A stretch of DNA of 64,000 bases, taken from the NCBI RefSeq assembly GCF_000971235.1, contig NZ_BBMB01000015.1:1-64000 (forward strand), read 5' to 3'. The DNA comes from Demequina subtropica. Lineage in GTDB: Bacteria; Actinomycetota; Actinomycetes; Actinomycetales; Demequinaceae. Below the pieces are notes generated by a model. The model worked only from the letters and a program-made list of their open reading frames with translations, was not told the origin of the DNA and ran no database searches. Below, piece after piece: positions 49,043 through 58,636 of the stretch. A program made the position numbers and the translations under genes. The first letter of the stretch is position 1, and each line of letters starts with the position of its first letter.

Positions 49043-49609
49043 CTACAGGACGTCGTAGACGAGCGTGACGTGCCCGCTCGGCAGGGTGTCGATCTCGCGG
49101 GGTCGAAGGTGCCGGAAGTGGCGCAGGCCGGGCGTGGCGGTCCGTCCCTCGCCGATGAGCACGGGGACGATGCGCAGGCGCACCTGGTCGACCAGCTCGG
49201 CCTGGAGAAGCGCTCCAGCGAGCATGAGGCTGCCCCACAGGATGATGTCGCCCCGGTAGCGGTGCTTGAGGCGTCGCGCGGTGTCGCGCGGCTCTCCCGG
49301 TTCGACCGTCGCGGAGGCGTAGTCGCCCCATGGGGCCCGCGCGAGGGTGTTGCTCACGACGTGCTTGGGGGCGCCGTTGATGAACGAGGCGATCGACTCG
49401 TCCGCTGCGGTGCGCTCCGGCCAGTACTGGGCGAACATGCCGTACGTGTGGCGACCCAGCAGGATCGCGTCGCAGCGCGCGACCATGGCCAGCTGGCCTG
49501 GGTCGTCCGGGTCGAAGTCGCCCGGAGCGGTCATGAAGTCGATCTCGCCCTGCGGTCCGGCTGCAAAGCCGTCCGCGGACACGATCTGCTCGACGATGAG
49601 CCGTCCCAT
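49043..49609 (-). CDS. RibD C-terminal/dihydrofolate reductase-like protein
   Basis: A 188-residue reductase-fold protein: MGRLIVEQIVSADGFAAGP at the N-terminus, ILLGRHTYGMFAQYWP, a nucleotide-binding GDIILWGSLMLAGALLQAELVDQVRL segment and VPVLIGEGRTATPG. These match the RibD_C (YyaP/YwjB-like) family, whose substrates are unknown. The ATG at 49609 lies six bases after a TATCCT -10 box, implying a leaderless transcript; the longer frame upstream is antisense to the next gene. Confidence 0.88.
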   Translation of the reverse strand: MGRLIVEQIVSADGFAAGPQGEIDFMTAPGDFDPDDPGQLAMVARCDAILLGRHTYGMFAQYWPERTAADESIASFINGAPKHVVSNTLARAPWGDYASATVEPGEPRDTARRLKHRYRGDIILWGSLMLAGALLQAELVDQVRLRIVPVLIGEGRTATPGLRHFRHLRPREIDTLPSGHVTLVYDVL

Positions 49610-49667
49610 GGCGCCAGGATAGGCCGCTGCGCCTCGTGTCGGGCGGCGCGGGCTAGGGTCCTGGACC

Positions 49668-50384
49668 ATGAGCATGGGCGACGCGTGGGACCGCATCTGG
49701 GGCGACATCACCGCGTCGGCCCCGCCGTCGTCCGAGGGCGTGTGGATCGCGCTCGGCGCGGTGCTCGTGTCCGTGGCCGTGCCGTCCCTGTGGCACCTGG
49801 TCCGCCACGTGGTGACGCTGGTGCACGAGGCCGGGCACGCGCTCGTCGCGACCCTGCTCGGGCGCGACGTCCGGAGCATCAGCCTCCACTCCGACACCTC
49901 CGGCCTCACGGTGTCGCGCGGTGACGCGCGACGGCTGCCGCTCGCGCTCAAGGCGTTCGCCGGCTACCCGGCTCCGGGCGTCACGGGGCTCGCGATCGCG
50001 TGGGCCGTCGGTGCGGGCCATGGGATCGCGGTGCTGTGGGTGAGCGTCGCGGCTCTGCTGCTCGTCCTGATGCGCGTGCGCAACGTGTACGGCGTGCTCG
50101 TGGTGGTGGCCGTGGCGGCGGGCCTCGGCTGGGCGGCGTGGGCGCTGCCCGACGAGTGGCGCGTGGGGATCGCGTGCGGGCTCGCGTGGCTGCTGCTGAT
50201 CGGGGGAGTGCGCGCGGTGGTCGAGCTGCAGGGTACGCGCCGCGGAGGCGCGCGAGGATCGGACGCCGACGCGCTGGCCCGGCTCACGCACGTGCCTGGC
50301 GGGGTGTGGGTCGCGCTGTTCTGGCTGGTGACGGTCGCGTGCCTCGTGGCGGGTGCGTGGCTGCTGGTCGGGGCTGCGGGCTAG
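49668..50384 (+). CDS. M50-like integral membrane metalloprotease
   Basis: A 238-residue polytopic protein with an HEAGHALVATLLGRDVRSISL motif, the HExxH zinc site of M50 site-2-type proteases, in its first long hydrophobic region, plus five or six further helices. The second half of the M50 site (NPDG-like) is not obvious, so catalysis is uncertain. TAGGGT lies eight bases before the ATG, divergent from and overlapping the RibD-C promoter. Its stop abuts the Vsr stop. Confidence 0.75.
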   Translation: MSMGDAWDRIWGDITASAPPSSEGVWIALGAVLVSVAVPSLWHLVRHVVTLVHEAGHALVATLLGRDVRSISLHSDTSGLTVSRGDARRLPLALKAFAGYPAPGVTGLAIAWAVGAGHGIAVLWVSVAALLLVLMRVRNVYGVLVVVAVAAGLGWAAWALPDEWRVGIACGLAWLLLIGGVRAVVELQGTRRGGARGSDADALARLTHVPGGVWVALFWLVTVACLVAGAWLLVGAAG

Positions 50385-50810
50385 TCAGGAGCGGCGGTCC
50401 AGGACGGCCGCGACGATGCTCGCGGCCACCTCGGCCGGGTCCTCGTGCTCCCAGAAGCGCAGCACCAGCCAGCCGGCCTCCTCGAGGGTGCTGGTGGTCT
50501 CGAGGTCGCGCGCGCGGTTGCGCTCGAGCTTGGGGAGCCAGTACTCGCTGTGGGCACGAGGGCTGGTGCCGTGGACGGGGCACGAGTGCCAGAAGCAGCC
50601 GTCGATGAACACCGCTACTCGCGTGGGGCGGAACAGAAGGTCGGCTGTGCGCCTGACGCCCGGGATGGGCGCGGCGGCGACTCGGTAGCGGAGCCCCGCG
50701 GCATGGACGATGCGCCGCACGGCGAGCTCGGGCTTGGTGTCGCGCTTCCTGTTGCCTCGCATCGACCGCGCGACACCTGGCGTGGAGGCCCAGGAGGCGT
50801 CGCGGTCCAT
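50385..50810 (-). CDS. vsr: Very short patch repair (Vsr-type) endonuclease
   Basis: A 141-residue nuclease that nicks next to T:G mismatches arising from deamination of 5-methylcytosine. The N-terminal MRGNRKRDTKPELAVRRIVHAAGLRYR and the core ADLLFRPTRVAVFIDGCFWHSCP with the metal-binding Asp and the zinc and catalytic His/Cys are typical. Leaderless start: TAGTGT ends six bases before the ATG. It is the partner expected for the C5-methyltransferase at the far end of this island. Its promoter is divergent from the DUF262 operon. Confidence 0.93.
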   Translation of the reverse strand: MDRDASWASTPGVARSMRGNRKRDTKPELAVRRIVHAAGLRYRVAAAPIPGVRRTADLLFRPTRVAVFIDGCFWHSCPVHGTSPRAHSEYWLPKLERNRARDLETTSTLEEAGWLVLRFWEHEDPAEVAASIVAAVLDRRS

Positions 50811-50971
50811 TCGACGACACTACGGTGCGCACTGGACACGCCGCATGTGCCGCAAGCCACAGCAGGATTAGTGCTGGGGGAGAGCGAGAACCGATAGCCT
50901 CGTACACACACATCACAGCCGTCGGCGCGGGTCGTCGACCGGGAAGCGTGCGATCTGGGGGATTGAGGCGG

Positions 50972-53200
50972 ATGCAGTACGCGAGCGCCACCAACAAGGC
51001 CGAGGCTGTCGCCCGGATGTACCACCTCGGGGGCAAGCCGGTGCAACCGCTCGGCCCGGGTGGCAAGGAGAAGCGCTCGGCGCTCGAGGCGCTCGCCTCC
51101 GCTGTCGACATCGATGTCACCGGCACCCCCGGCAAGGCGGAGTGTGGCCGTCACCTCGCCGATGCGGTGCGCGTAGCGTGGAACGAAGAGTGCTACAGCA
51201 CTGGCGGCACCATCACGCTGCTGGGACTCAACCGGCTCGTCGACGGCGTCGTCGAGGTGCTGGTTGCGCGGGATCTGGCACGCGAGGAACACCTCATCAC
51301 CGAACTCATGGAGCTCCCACCGGCGCCGTCGGCGCGGTCGGGCGAGCAGGAAGGGCTGTCGATGCAGCAGATCACGTCCGAGGCCAAGCAGAACATCGCG
51401 GAGCTCATCGCGACGCTGTCACGCGAGGGGGTTGCCCCGGCTGGCGCAACATTCACGGCTGCCGGCGTAACGGCGGACGAGGTTCGATTCGACGATGGCT
51501 CGTGGAGAGAGCTTCTTGCCTCGGTTCAGGTCTGGCTCGCGTTCCCGGATGACCTTGACGCCGAGTCCGCTGAGGCATTCGATGCGAGCCTCGTCGCGGC
51601 GCTTGGGCTGCCGATCTCCGATGCGGATGAAGTCACGGTCGCGGCAAGGCTCACCGAGCGGCTCGAGCAAGCCATCGAGCTGCGTGAGAAGTTCGATGAG
51701 ACGCTCGAGGACGAGGCCGAAGGTGGAGCGACCATCGGCTCCGCATCTCAGGCGTGGAGCGAGGCATGGGCCGAGATCGAGGATGAGGAGACCAGCGAGG
51801 GCTCCGGTCCGATCAAGGCGACCGCGCATACCTGGTCGATCATCAAGTTCGTCACGCTCGCGAACTACGACGAGCTCGAGCTGAGCCCGTCCTATCAGCG
51901 TGCCGATGTCTGGCCAACAGGCGACGCCCAGGCGCTGATCGAGTCGGTGCTACGAGGTATCCCTCTTCCGTCGGTCATCCTGCTGCAGCAAAGCGACAGT
52001 GAAGGAACGCGCTACGAGGCGGTCGACGGGAAGCAGCGCCTGACATCGATCCTCCGGTTCACGGGCAATCATCCCTCGGCGCTCAAGGTTGTTCGTGAGA
52101 AGGCCGTGGCATGGGGTGAGCCAATGCTTGAGCACATCTTCCGTACCGACTATCCCGCCTTCAAGAAGCTCTGGAAGCAGCATGAGTCCGACAGCCTGAC
52201 GGCGCAGGTCGAGCGGTCCCACTACTTCCCGTTCCCATTGCGGAAGGGGGAGGTCAAGCCTCTGAGCGGCGACCTCGCGCCTCTGCGCGGCAGGTACTAC
52301 TCGCAGATCCGTGAAGACAAGATCACGGTCGTGGGCCAGAAGCGCAGGGTCCAGGCCTTGTTCGAAGAGGATTCCGACTACAAGCTTCCCGTCATCGTCT
52401 ACGAAGAGGTGACGACTGGTCAGGTGCATGAGGTTTTCAGCCTCTACAACAAGCAGGGCAAGCACCTCAACGCCGAGGAGATCCGCAACGCGCTGTATCA
52501 CCGTCTGCCGCTCATGAAGGCGCTGCTGGTGACTGCCGGAGACAACGCGAACGTGTCGGAGGTGGCGCCTTTCCTGGCAGCGCACTGGGATGATCTCAGC
52601 TCGACGCCGGACGTGCTCGATGAGTACGGGTTCGGCAAGGCGGGCTACAAGCGCACCAAGCTCCTCTCGTGGGTCGCGGGAGCGCTTCTTGTCGACGACG
52701 GGACCCCGATGTCCCGGTCGACCGCGGGGCAGATCAACGCGCTGCTCAAGACTGTCCAGGACGACAAGAAGCACAGGCTCTGGGACGAGACGGTGGTGCT
52801 CGACGCCATGCTCCTGCTCGACCACGCCGTCGATGCGCATGCGTCGATCCCACCGGAGTGCTGGGCGCCTCAGTTCAAGAGCCAGACGAAGTGGCAGGAG
52901 CTGCAGCTCGTGGGCACGCTGATTGCGCTTGCCGCAGCGCGCGCTGTCTTGGAGGACGAGCTCGACGAGCGAGTCGAAGGCGCGCTTGAGAGCATCCAGG
53001 CTGCGAGCGCATCCGCGGCGTGGAAGCGTCCCGCCAAGACACAGTCGCGCCAGCAGTGGATGCACACGGGGCGTGTCGTCGCCTCGTTCCTGGACATCCT
53101 CGGGGTGGATGCGGCGGAGGCGGACCAGGCGATCGCTGCGAGGTTTGGGCAGTCCGGACTTCGACACCTTGTCTCGCTTGCTGAGGAATCTCAGGCGTGA
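50972..53200 (+). CDS. DUF262 (ParB-like nuclease/GmrSD-N) domain protein
   Basis: A 742-residue protein. After about 110 unrecognised helical residues and an acidic region, a DUF262 core appears: LSPSYQRADVWPTGDAQALIESVLRGIPLPSVIL and YEAVDGKQRLTSILRF, with the DGxQR motif characteristic of the ParB/DUF262 fold found in GmrSD and other defence proteins. No HNH (DUF1524) motif is evident at the C-terminus. The ATG at 50972 has only a weak GAGGCGG site. Its stop overlaps the Z1 gene by four bases. It occupies the position where related systems carry a GHKL ATPase or AIPR protein. Confidence 0.82.
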   Translation: MQYASATNKAEAVARMYHLGGKPVQPLGPGGKEKRSALEALASAVDIDVTGTPGKAECGRHLADAVRVAWNEECYSTGGTITLLGLNRLVDGVVEVLVARDLAREEHLITELMELPPAPSARSGEQEGLSMQQITSEAKQNIAELIATLSREGVAPAGATFTAAGVTADEVRFDDGSWRELLASVQVWLAFPDDLDAESAEAFDASLVAALGLPISDADEVTVAARLTERLEQAIELREKFDETLEDEAEGGATIGSASQAWSEAWAEIEDEETSEGSGPIKATAHTWSIIKFVTLANYDELELSPSYQRADVWPTGDAQALIESVLRGIPLPSVILLQQSDSEGTRYEAVDGKQRLTSILRFTGNHPSALKVVREKAVAWGEPMLEHIFRTDYPAFKKLWKQHESDSLTAQVERSHYFPFPLRKGEVKPLSGDLAPLRGRYYSQIREDKITVVGQKRRVQALFEEDSDYKLPVIVYEEVTTGQVHEVFSLYNKQGKHLNAEEIRNALYHRLPLMKALLVTAGDNANVSEVAPFLAAHWDDLSSTPDVLDEYGFGKAGYKRTKLLSWVAGALLVDDGTPMSRSTAGQINALLKTVQDDKKHRLWDETVVLDAMLLLDHAVDAHASIPPECWAPQFKSQTKWQELQLVGTLIALAAARAVLEDELDERVEGALESIQAASASAAWKRPAKTQSRQQWMHTGRVVASFLDILGVDAAEADQAIAARFGQSGLRHLVSLAEESQA

Positions 53201-55959
53201 CCGTCAACGAGGCTGGGCCTCGTTTCGGGCGCACCGCGGTCGTGAAGGGCGGTGCGGCTGATCGTCCCACGTGGTGGAGCGCATACGAGTCGGTTCTAGC
53301 GGAGTCCGGCATCGGTCGGACGAGCCGAAGCGTGATCCAGTCCGATGCCGAGTACATCGTCGAACGCGGTGTCTTCGGCGCAGGGGATCCGGGTGTCGAG
53401 GCCTGGCCAGAGTCGCGACAGCGGTCCGGCGTCGTGATGGGTGCCGTCCAGTCGGGGAAGACCGCGTCGATGATGGCGGTCACCGCCCTTGCCATGGATC
53501 GTGGCGTGGACTGCATCGTGGTCCTCGCGGGCACACGAAGGTCTCTATGGCTGCAGACGCTCGAGAGGTTCATCGAGCAGATCGATGTGCTTCCGAACCC
53601 GATGGCCCGACGGGACCTGATGCCGACGGCGATGGTCCTTCAGGCGCCCGACGAGGTGCCCACGCCGGCGTCGCTGTACGCGATCCAGCGACAGCGCGTG
53701 CGATCGGCGCTCAAAGCCCGCCGGCCGATCATCGCGATCACCATGAAGAACGTGGCCCATCTCGAGCAGGTCTCCCGGGTGCTCAGGACGGTGGTCGCGC
53801 CGGAGGTCGAGGCGGCGGGGCGCCCCTTCCATGTCCTGGTGATCGATGACGAGGCGGACGACTCGTCGATCGACAATGTGGTCCAGGAGCCAGGGGCAGA
53901 GGCGCTCAGCGTCGACGTCAAGCAGGTGCCACGTCGTATCCGGGACCTGTGGGAGCCGCGCGGCACGTCCGGGGCGACGTTCAACGACCATTACTTCGCG
54001 ACCTATGTCGCGTACACCGCGACGCCGCAAGCGAACTTCCTTCAGGATCCCGACAACCCCCTTGCTCCGCGAGACTTCGTCATCGGGCTGCGGGCGCCGG
54101 GTGCTGTCGGCGAGACCGGCAGCCGTACCAGCACCTATCGAGTGCCCGAAGGGCTGAGCTCCTACTACACCGGCGGCGACGTCTACTACCAGGCGCTCGC
54201 GTCGGTCCCGATGTGCGTGCCTTCGGACGACACGCCGGAGCAGCTCATCGAAGGCGTGCGCGCGTTCCTCGTCGCGGCAGCGATCCGTCGACTCCGAGCG
54301 CCTGAGCGGCAGTCGCCTGCCGAAGTGGTCGGCCAGGCGTTCGCGACGCGAAGCGAAGCGCGTGAGGCGGTGCCGCCGGTGTCCTCGATGCTTGTCAACC
54401 CGGCCTCGGCGATGGGCCGGCATTTCGAGGTAGCGGGAGCGATTCACGCTTGGTCCGCGGGTACCGCGGACGCGGGGCCGACAGACTTCGCGGCGCTTGC
54501 CGACAGGCACCTGCGGAGTGAAGGCATCGCCGCCGACATGGATGCCGACCCTGACGCGTGGACGCGATGGCTCACGCGGTACGCGCAATCCGCCGACGCT
54601 GTCTCCGCGCGGTACGAGGTGTCCGTGCGTCGGGTGCCTCCGGCGACTGAATGGGGCGCGGTTCGCGAGGTGATCCTGCGGGAGATCGTTCCTGCGACGA
54701 CGCTCGCGGTCATCAACAGCGACGAGCACGCCGACGACCGCCCTCAGTTCAGCATTGTCGAGAGGGACGGAAGATGGTACGCCCCAGCGAATCTGTCGAC
54801 CATCTTCGTGTCTGGCAACGTGATGTCACGCGGCCTGACGCTCGACGGTCTGTTGACGACGGTATTCACCCGTTCCGCGGAGAACCCGCTCGCGGACACC
54901 CAGATGCAGATGCAGCGGTGGTTCGGGTATCGCGGCAGCCACATCGACCTCTGCCGTGTATTCATGCGTGCGGAGCAGATCGACCTGTTCACCAGGTTCC
55001 ACGAGAACGACGAGGCGTTGCGTTCAGAAATCCTGCGCGCGATGGACGAGGGCGGCGTACCTCCGGACCCGATGATCCTCCAGGGGCGGGACTTCCTGGC
55101 CACCGGCAAGATCGCAGCCGTGCGGGGTGTCAGCCTCTCGCCCGGGCAGCGCCCCTTCTTCACCCACATGAACCCGTCCGACGACGACGAGGTGAACCGT
55201 GGCATCGTCGCCGGTCTGATGCGCGAGCCGCTCGTCAGGCTCGACGGCCGGAGCTCGCCACGCGGAGTGGTGCTGGAGAGACGATTCTCGATGCTCGAAG
55301 TCGCGGATCTGCTCGACAGCCTCGCGTACTCAGCCCACGGTGCGGACCCGCAGGGCTTCCTCATCGACCGGTGGGCGTCGGTTGCTCGTACCGCGGGCCT
55401 CGAAGACGCGGATCCACACCTGCCGCTGTATCGCGCCCAGCCGACCGAGGGCTATGTGGACCTGCTCGCATCGCCGTTCTCCGTCGCGGCCTACCTGCGC
55501 TATTGGGACGCGTGTCTCAACCGGGACGTACCGGGTTTGTACACGACCGACGAGGTTCCGCATCGGTGGAGTCTCCTCGATCTGCAGGCCCGCAAGCTGC
55601 GCAACCCGCGTTTCTCGGTGGGAGTCCGCTTCGGTGGCGGCGAACCCGTCGTTGAAGGACAGCTGGCCGATGTCGGATTCCTCGTCCGGCCCATCGAGCG
55701 TGCGGTGCTCGATGGGCGGCTTCGGGATCGCGCGTGGGGTTCCCAGAGCGGGCCGTACGGCGATGACTTCTTCGATCTCGAGGCGCGCGGAGACGCCCCG
55801 GTCGAGACGACGGATCGCGTTCGACCGACCGGGTCTGACGGGCTCATCCTCTTCCACGTGATCGATCGAGGACCGGAGAGTCCCACAATCTCCGTCGCGT
55901 GCTCGATTCCGCGCGGTGGGCCTGACTTCGTTCAGGCGCGGAGGCGCGAAGATGGCTGA
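53197..55959 (+). CDS. Z1 domain superfamily II helicase-like ATPase
   Basis: A 920-residue motor protein. Walker A lies in VVMGAVQSGKTASMMAV and Walker B in VLVIDDEADDSS. FVSGNVMSRGLTLDGL and MQMQRWFGYRG correspond to helicase motifs V and VI, and ATPQANFL is motif III-like. These are hallmarks of the Z1 family that accompanies modification-dependent or modification-coupled restriction systems. It starts with GTG in a GTGA overlap and ends eight bases inside the next gene. It probably remodels or translocates on DNA for the nuclease partners. Confidence 0.92.
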   Translation: MTVNEAGPRFGRTAVVKGGAADRPTWWSAYESVLAESGIGRTSRSVIQSDAEYIVERGVFGAGDPGVEAWPESRQRSGVVMGAVQSGKTASMMAVTALAMDRGVDCIVVLAGTRRSLWLQTLERFIEQIDVLPNPMARRDLMPTAMVLQAPDEVPTPASLYAIQRQRVRSALKARRPIIAITMKNVAHLEQVSRVLRTVVAPEVEAAGRPFHVLVIDDEADDSSIDNVVQEPGAEALSVDVKQVPRRIRDLWEPRGTSGATFNDHYFATYVAYTATPQANFLQDPDNPLAPRDFVIGLRAPGAVGETGSRTSTYRVPEGLSSYYTGGDVYYQALASVPMCVPSDDTPEQLIEGVRAFLVAAAIRRLRAPERQSPAEVVGQAFATRSEAREAVPPVSSMLVNPASAMGRHFEVAGAIHAWSAGTADAGPTDFAALADRHLRSEGIAADMDADPDAWTRWLTRYAQSADAVSARYEVSVRRVPPATEWGAVREVILREIVPATTLAVINSDEHADDRPQFSIVERDGRWYAPANLSTIFVSGNVMSRGLTLDGLLTTVFTRSAENPLADTQMQMQRWFGYRGSHIDLCRVFMRAEQIDLFTRFHENDEALRSEILRAMDEGGVPPDPMILQGRDFLATGKIAAVRGVSLSPGQRPFFTHMNPSDDDEVNRGIVAGLMREPLVRLDGRSSPRGVVLERRFSMLEVADLLDSLAYSAHGADPQGFLIDRWASVARTAGLEDADPHLPLYRAQPTEGYVDLLASPFSVAAYLRYWDACLNRDVPGLYTTDEVPHRWSLLDLQARKLRNPRFSVGVRFGGGEPVVEGQLADVGFLVRPIERAVLDGRLRDRAWGSQSGPYGDDFFDLEARGDAPVETTDRVRPTGSDGLILFHVIDRGPESPTISVACSIPRGGPDFVQARRREDG

Positions 55960-57043
55960 ATCGCTCGAAGACTTTCCGCTGGAACCGGCGTACGAGTGGC
56001 TGCGCGAGGAGATCGTCGGGCTGAGATCCGCGTCCGGTGCCGACGCGCGCACCTTGTCGTGGGCTGATGAACGGCGCGAGCTCGGGATCGCCCGTGATGA
56101 GAGGGGCAGGCTAGAGCTCTTCCTGGTGGGAGCGCGCCTTAATCCGGCGAACCCCGTCGTGAAGGAGGCGTTGGCGCACGACGTCTGGACCACGAGAGGA
56201 GGCGATTCTCTCGAGGCGTCTCGATTGCTCATGCCCGCAGCGCCCCATTTCGATCAGGTCGCTGCCTTCATCTGTGCCGAACTGCTCAACAACGGCATGG
56301 ACTCCGACCGTGAAGGGGCGTTCGCACGGACCGAGGCGATCATCGCGCTTGCCCTCCAGAAGGCAAGGCTGGGCAGCGAATTCCTCATCGGGCTCGCCGG
56401 TGAGCTCTTGCTCCTGCGGGCACTTCTCGCACACGCTCCTGCGGCCGCCGAGTTCATCATCGATGCGTGGAAGGGCGCTGGCCGCTCTAGCAGGGACTTC
56501 CAGTTGGCGAACGTCGGCGTCGAGGTCAAGGCCACGACCCATAGTGATGCGGTTCATCACATCCAGGGGCTCCACCAGATCGAGTGCGGGACTCCCGTCG
56601 ATGATCATCCCGAGACCGATCTCTACCTGATGAGCTTCGGCATCTCGTGGCTCGATGCTCATGAGAGCTACGGCACGTCGCTCAGGGACCTCGTCGAGGC
56701 GATCCGCGGGCGGATCGGAGATCCGGAGACCCGTTCAGTATTCGACCGGGCGCTTGAGGCTTACGGGGCGGGCTCGGGTGGTCCCGGCTCCGCGCCGATC
56801 ACGGAGTCGTCGCACTTCGCGGACCGGTTCGACGTGCGGTTCGCACGGCTCTACGACTTGACCGATCCGCTCATCAAACTTCCGACTCGGGATGACCTCT
56901 CAGGGTTCGAGCACATGCAGCTCGATTCGCTGTCGTTCCGTATCCAACTCCCTGAACGCGTCAACGGCGACCTCAATCCCATCCGGACCTTGCCGGATAG
57001 TGCATCGCATCTGCTCGCGAGAGCAGGACTCTTGGCGCGGTGA
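55952..57043 (+). CDS. PD-(D/E)XK motif protein (DUF4420)
   Basis: A 363-residue putative DNA endonuclease. The active site appears as Glu in FLIGLAGELLLLRAL, Asp in SRDFQLANVG and the VEVKATT strand (Asp-x(n)-Glu-x-Lys), as in DUF4420. The ATG at 55952 overlaps the Z1 stop by eight bases and has GGAGGCG before it. It is the last gene of the plus-strand operon, ending 14 bp from the convergent methyltransferase. It is the likely cleaving subunit. Confidence 0.88.
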   Translation: MAESLEDFPLEPAYEWLREEIVGLRSASGADARTLSWADERRELGIARDERGRLELFLVGARLNPANPVVKEALAHDVWTTRGGDSLEASRLLMPAAPHFDQVAAFICAELLNNGMDSDREGAFARTEAIIALALQKARLGSEFLIGLAGELLLLRALLAHAPAAAEFIIDAWKGAGRSSRDFQLANVGVEVKATTHSDAVHHIQGLHQIECGTPVDDHPETDLYLMSFGISWLDAHESYGTSLRDLVEAIRGRIGDPETRSVFDRALEAYGAGSGGPGSAPITESSHFADRFDVRFARLYDLTDPLIKLPTRDDLSGFEHMQLDSLSFRIQLPERVNGDLNPIRTLPDSASHLLARAGLLAR

Positions 57044-57057
57044 CTTCGTCAGGTACC

Positions 57058-58431
57058 TCAGCGTCTCCGAAGCGAGGACGGCGGGGCCGGCGCGGCAGCG
57101 CGCACCGCAGCGACGAGCGTCGGTGGGAGTTCTTCGTAGTTGGCCTCGACGTGCGTCCGGAAGACATGCCATGCGGCTCCCACGGCAACGCCGTTCCCGA
57201 CCTGCTTGTATGACGCCTTGTCACGCTGGTCGCCAAAGGTGAACGCGAGCGGAAGGCCCTGAAGCCGCGCCGCCTCGTGCGGTGTCAAACGACGACGGCG
57301 CGGACCATAGATCGATGTCTGCGTGATGGCGACGAGGGCGGGGAGGTAGGTCGGCGCCTTCGCGCGGACCCCGGACGGACGAAGCTGCATCAGCGTGTCC
57401 CAAAGCGACGCGAGCTCGCCTGCTTGCCATTCGAGCTTGCGACGAGACGGCGGGAAGGCTGCGAACTCCGGATGGTCGTCACGCCACGCGTCGACCACCG
57501 CGCGGTTCGCGTCGTAGAACCTTGCATTCTTGAGGAGGAAGTCTCGCTTCCACGCGGGGAGGAGGTCGAGCATCTGCGCGTCGAGGTCCCGCTCGGGCTT
57601 CCAGTGGTCAGCCCAAAGCGGGAAACCCGGTAGGCGCTTGCCGGTCGCCTGGCGATGGCGCCTGACGAGGTCGTCCCATACTTCGATCCAGAGCGTCTCC
57701 TCCTGGGTCAGGAGGTAGCGGTCGAGGTGCTCGATCGTGCGGTCCTCGTCAAGCACCCATCGGGTGTCCCAGCGATCTGGCGACCACTCTCCTACGGGCT
57801 CTCGTGCGACGAGCGGCTCAGGGTCCAGGCCATCCGCGAGCTCTTGCTGCACCCTCTCGGCACCGATGTAGGTGCCGACGATGAACACGCGGTCACGGAC
57901 CTGAGGTGTGCCGCCAAGCTCCGGGGGCAGGAGATGAGGTGAGAAGACAGTGGGCTTGTCCGATACGCGGTAGCCGAGGTCGCGCAACGTACGGATGATG
58001 ACGTCCCACTCGTGCCGATGCCGCGGACCTGCGATGTTGCGAACATTCTCGAGCAGGACCACGGCGGGCCGGCGCTCCTCGAGGATGCGTGCGATGTTCC
58101 AGAACAGCGTCCCGCGTGCCTCGTCCATGCCGCGCTGCATCCCCGACTTCGAGAACGGCTGGCAGGGGAAGCCTGCGGCGAGCACATCGTGTGAGGGCAC
58201 CGCCACTTCGCCGGAGATCGGTGTCGCGGTTGTGATGTCGGTGTTGATCTCCGGCCGCTTGCCCTCCGGAAGGGGATCGACCCAGTTCCTGGCGTAGGTC
58301 TCGCGGGCCTCTCGGTCGATCTCAGAGACGTAGACGCAACGACCCCCCGCATGATCGAGCATCGCGTGGAATCCGCCGATCCCGGCGAACAGATCCACAT
58401 AGGTGAATGGGGGCTCGCTCGGATCGTGCAT
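57058..58431 (-). CDS. DNA (cytosine-5) methyltransferase
   Basis: A 457-residue type II C5-methyltransferase. Motif I is VDLFAGIGGF, motif IV with catalytic Cys is AAGFPCQPFSKSG, motif VI is LLENVRNIAG, motif VIII is TPQVRDRVFIVG and motif X is KQVGNGVAV. The central target-recognition region is large. The start at 58431 follows a TAAGCT box by seven bases (leaderless); the longer frame upstream is not conserved. It modifies self DNA in the island and creates the substrate that Vsr repairs. The target sequence cannot be read from here. Confidence 0.95.
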   Translation of the reverse strand: MHDPSEPPFTYVDLFAGIGGFHAMLDHAGGRCVYVSEIDREARETYARNWVDPLPEGKRPEINTDITTATPISGEVAVPSHDVLAAGFPCQPFSKSGMQRGMDEARGTLFWNIARILEERRPAVVLLENVRNIAGPRHRHEWDVIIRTLRDLGYRVSDKPTVFSPHLLPPELGGTPQVRDRVFIVGTYIGAERVQQELADGLDPEPLVAREPVGEWSPDRWDTRWVLDEDRTIEHLDRYLLTQEETLWIEVWDDLVRRHRQATGKRLPGFPLWADHWKPERDLDAQMLDLLPAWKRDFLLKNARFYDANRAVVDAWRDDHPEFAAFPPSRRKLEWQAGELASLWDTLMQLRPSGVRAKAPTYLPALVAITQTSIYGPRRRRLTPHEAARLQGLPLAFTFGDQRDKASYKQVGNGVAVGAAWHVFRTHVEANYEELPPTLVAAVRAAAPAPPSSLRRR

Positions 58432-58438
58432 GCCCGCA

Positions 58439-58444
58439 AGCTTA
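58439..58444 (-). promoter_or_regulatory. -10 box of the methyltransferase gene
   Basis: TAAGCT on the minus strand, seven bases before the ATG, with no ribosome site between. Confidence 0.5.
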
Positions 58445-58608
58445 GCTGATCGCGTGTCGTTGCTAGCGCCGATATCTGCGGCTTGGCGGGCGGTGACTTC
58501 CGGGGTGTCGCGGTTGGGCATGGGCGCCATCTCAGCATCCACATCAGACACCGGCGCGCTGCCTGGGGCGATGCGCTTCGCGGGCTGATGCCGACGCCTA
58601 CGGAATAC

Positions 58609-58622
58609 CCTCCCAGGGGAGG
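58609..58622 (+). promoter_or_regulatory. Small hairpin including purine-rich ribosome site
   Basis: CCTCCC-AG-GGGAGG lies 15 bp upstream of the F420 reductase-like ATG and pairs part of its GGGGAGGAGG ribosome-binding tract. It may dampen translation or be chance. Confidence 0.35.
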
Positions 58623-58636
58623 AGGTTCCCGCAACC

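Noticed and set aside
49668-50384. M50-like protease as part of the defence island
   Set aside because: It abuts the Vsr gene but is convergent with it, has its own promoter shared with the RibD-C gene, and has composition like the housekeeping side.
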